From the NCBI GenBank assembly GCA_025449725.1, contig JANWIU010000150.1, positions 1 through 5,974 on the forward strand: a stretch of 5,974 bases of DNA, read 5' to 3'. Below, piece by piece: positions 5,190 to 5,974 of the stretch. Each line of letters starts with the position of its first letter. Position 1 is the first letter of the stretch. The notes under the pieces are model-generated. The model did no database searches. It saw nothing but the letters and a program-made list of their open reading frames with translations, and was not told the DNA's origin. The translations under genes were made by a program, and so were the position numbers. The stretch is from Pseudobdellovibrio sp. (GTDB lineage Bacteria; Bdellovibrionota; Bdellovibrionia; Bdellovibrionales; Bdellovibrionaceae).

Positions 5190-5940
5190 TGGCTTCCTTT
5201 GCGATTCTGTTTTTTTCCTGTAGAAGTTTTATAAGGGATAAGGCATTTAAGGTTGCGTGACCAAACATTGAATTATCAAAGATCACCCAAGTGTTTTTTG
5301 AAAAACTTAGCGGAGACCTAAGGCGTGCCTCCAATCTTTCAATCCGTTCATCTGAATAAAGGCTGCGGTAAATTTGCGGTGAGCCGTGTAAGCGGAAGTA
5401 ACGAGTGTGCTCGATCCTGGAGCGCCACTCTAAGGGGGCACGGCAAGGTTCCGGGTCTGCTAAAACTTTGTTAATAGAGTATTCTTCCAGAATTTCCAAA
5501 GCTTTGGGTGTTATCCAGCTTTTGTGACGAGGCTCGAACTCAACAGGTACAGGGCATTTACTTCGCAGTGATGAGAAAAATTTTTTGGCGTCTACTTTTT
5601 TAAATTCTAACGAAGGCGGGGTTTGAATTAATAGGGCTCCCCACTTGTTACCTAGACCACTGATGGCAGACAATACCTCGGTCAGTTGTTCTCCTGAGTC
5701 TAACAGCCGGGCCTCGTGGGAAAAGTATTTTGATAATTTAACTGAAAATTTAAACTGGGCAGGAACCATCTTTGCCCATTTTTCATAAATCTGAAATTTA
5801 TGGTCTTTGTAAAAGGAAGAATTGATTTCCACAGCGTTAAATATTTTGCTGTATCGTTCTAGGTGCGTCCCTACTTCGGGAAACTGCACTTTAAGCTGTG
5901 ACGGTATGCTCCAGGCCGCTGTACCAATCAGTAAATTCAT
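5182..5940 (-). CDS. DUF72 (YecE/UPF0759) family protein
   Basis: This 252-aa protein has the full set of DUF72 motifs: IGTAAWS (5-11), FNAVEINSSFYK (34-45), FKFSVKLSKYFSHE (63-76), LGNKWGALLIQTPPSLEF (96-113), VEFEPRHKSW (133-142), YFRLHGSPQIY (181-191) and IFDNSMFGHATLNALSL (220-236). The family is predicted to be a TIM barrel. Conserved polar residues such as E38, N40, E134, R138, H185 and N223 probably line a pocket. The biochemical function is unknown and I do not assign one. No signal peptide is seen. The start has GAGGGG at 5944-5949, 5 nt spacing counted from GAGG. It is the first visible gene of the minus-strand operon and overlaps the glycosylase start by 8 nt, which suggests a role in DNA or nucleotide damage handling by association only. 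Confidence 0.88.
   Translation of the reverse strand: MNLLIGTAAWSIPSQLKVQFPEVGTHLERYSKIFNAVEINSSFYKDHKFQIYEKWAKMVPAQFKFSVKLSKYFSHEARLLDSGEQLTEVLSAISGLGNKWGALLIQTPPSLEFKKVDAKKFFSSLRSKCPVPVEFEPRHKSWITPKALEILEEYSINKVLADPEPCRAPLEWRSRIEHTRYFRLHGSPQIYRSLYSDERIERLEARLRSPLSFSKNTWVIFDNSMFGHATLNALSLIKLLQEKNRIAKEANA
5195..5199 (-). promoter_or_regulatory. Ribosome binding site of the Nei-like gene
   Basis: On the minus strand AAGGA lies 5 nt before ATG 5189, inside the last codons of the DUF72 gene. It confirms the MPEGP start, which the enzyme chemistry also demands. Confidence 0.7.
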
Positions 5941-5974
5941 ATTCCCCTCAGTGAAAATAAAGCAAATAATATTC
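5941..5974 (-). promoter_or_regulatory. Leader of the DUF72-Nei-radical SAM operon with ribosome binding site
   Basis: GAGGGG (5944-5949) precedes ATG 5940 with suitable spacing. Further upstream the minus strand reads TATTAT at 5966-5971, which could be a -10 element, but the matching -35 would lie outside the window. The promoter is therefore only a possibility; the ribosome binding site is well supported. Confidence 0.4.

Overview
The window is 5974 bp of densely coding bacterial DNA. It holds seven complete or near-complete genes plus the probable tail of an eighth at the left edge. Moderate GC, strong AGGAG-type ribosome binding sites, very short gaps and overlapping stop/start codons all indicate a bacterium. 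The gene families (cyanophycinase, SRPBCC, PA0069-type radical SAM, DUF72) and the absence of Gram-positive hallmarks fit a Gram-negative such as a proteobacterium or Bdellovibrionota relative. That placement is a low-confidence inference. No tRNA, rRNA, CRISPR array, insertion sequence or phage gene was seen.

Left block, plus strand (2-3374): the end of an unidentified ORF overlaps a cyanophycinase (93-977) that carries an unusual lysine-rich N-terminal extension. After a 68-nt gap come three closely spaced genes. They encode an SRPBCC/cyclase-dehydrase-like protein (1046-1630), a zinc-dependent medium-chain alcohol/formaldehyde dehydrogenase (1643-2815) and a hemerythrin HHE protein (2829-3374). 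The 12-13 nt gaps and nearly identical Shine-Dalgarno leaders point to one transcript. The contents suggest storage-polymer use plus aldehyde, oxygen or nitrosative stress handling, but no single pathway is proven.

Right block, minus strand (5940 down to 3376): a DUF72/YecE-family protein, a Nei/Fpg-type DNA glycosylase and a PA0069-type radical SAM protein are linked by overlaps, so they look like a translationally coupled operon. The radical SAM protein ends in QLSLF, a textbook match to the bacterial sliding-clamp (DnaN) binding pentapeptide QL(S/D)LF. With a base-excision glycosylase next to it, this suggests a DNA-repair operon whose radical SAM member may be recruited to the replication clamp. 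This is the most interesting signal in the window.

The two blocks converge with one base between their stop codons (3374/3376) and no visible terminator. Transcripts from each side probably run into the other as antisense. The only non-coding stretches are 978-1045 and the right-hand leader 5941-5974; nothing over 300 bases lacks a gene.
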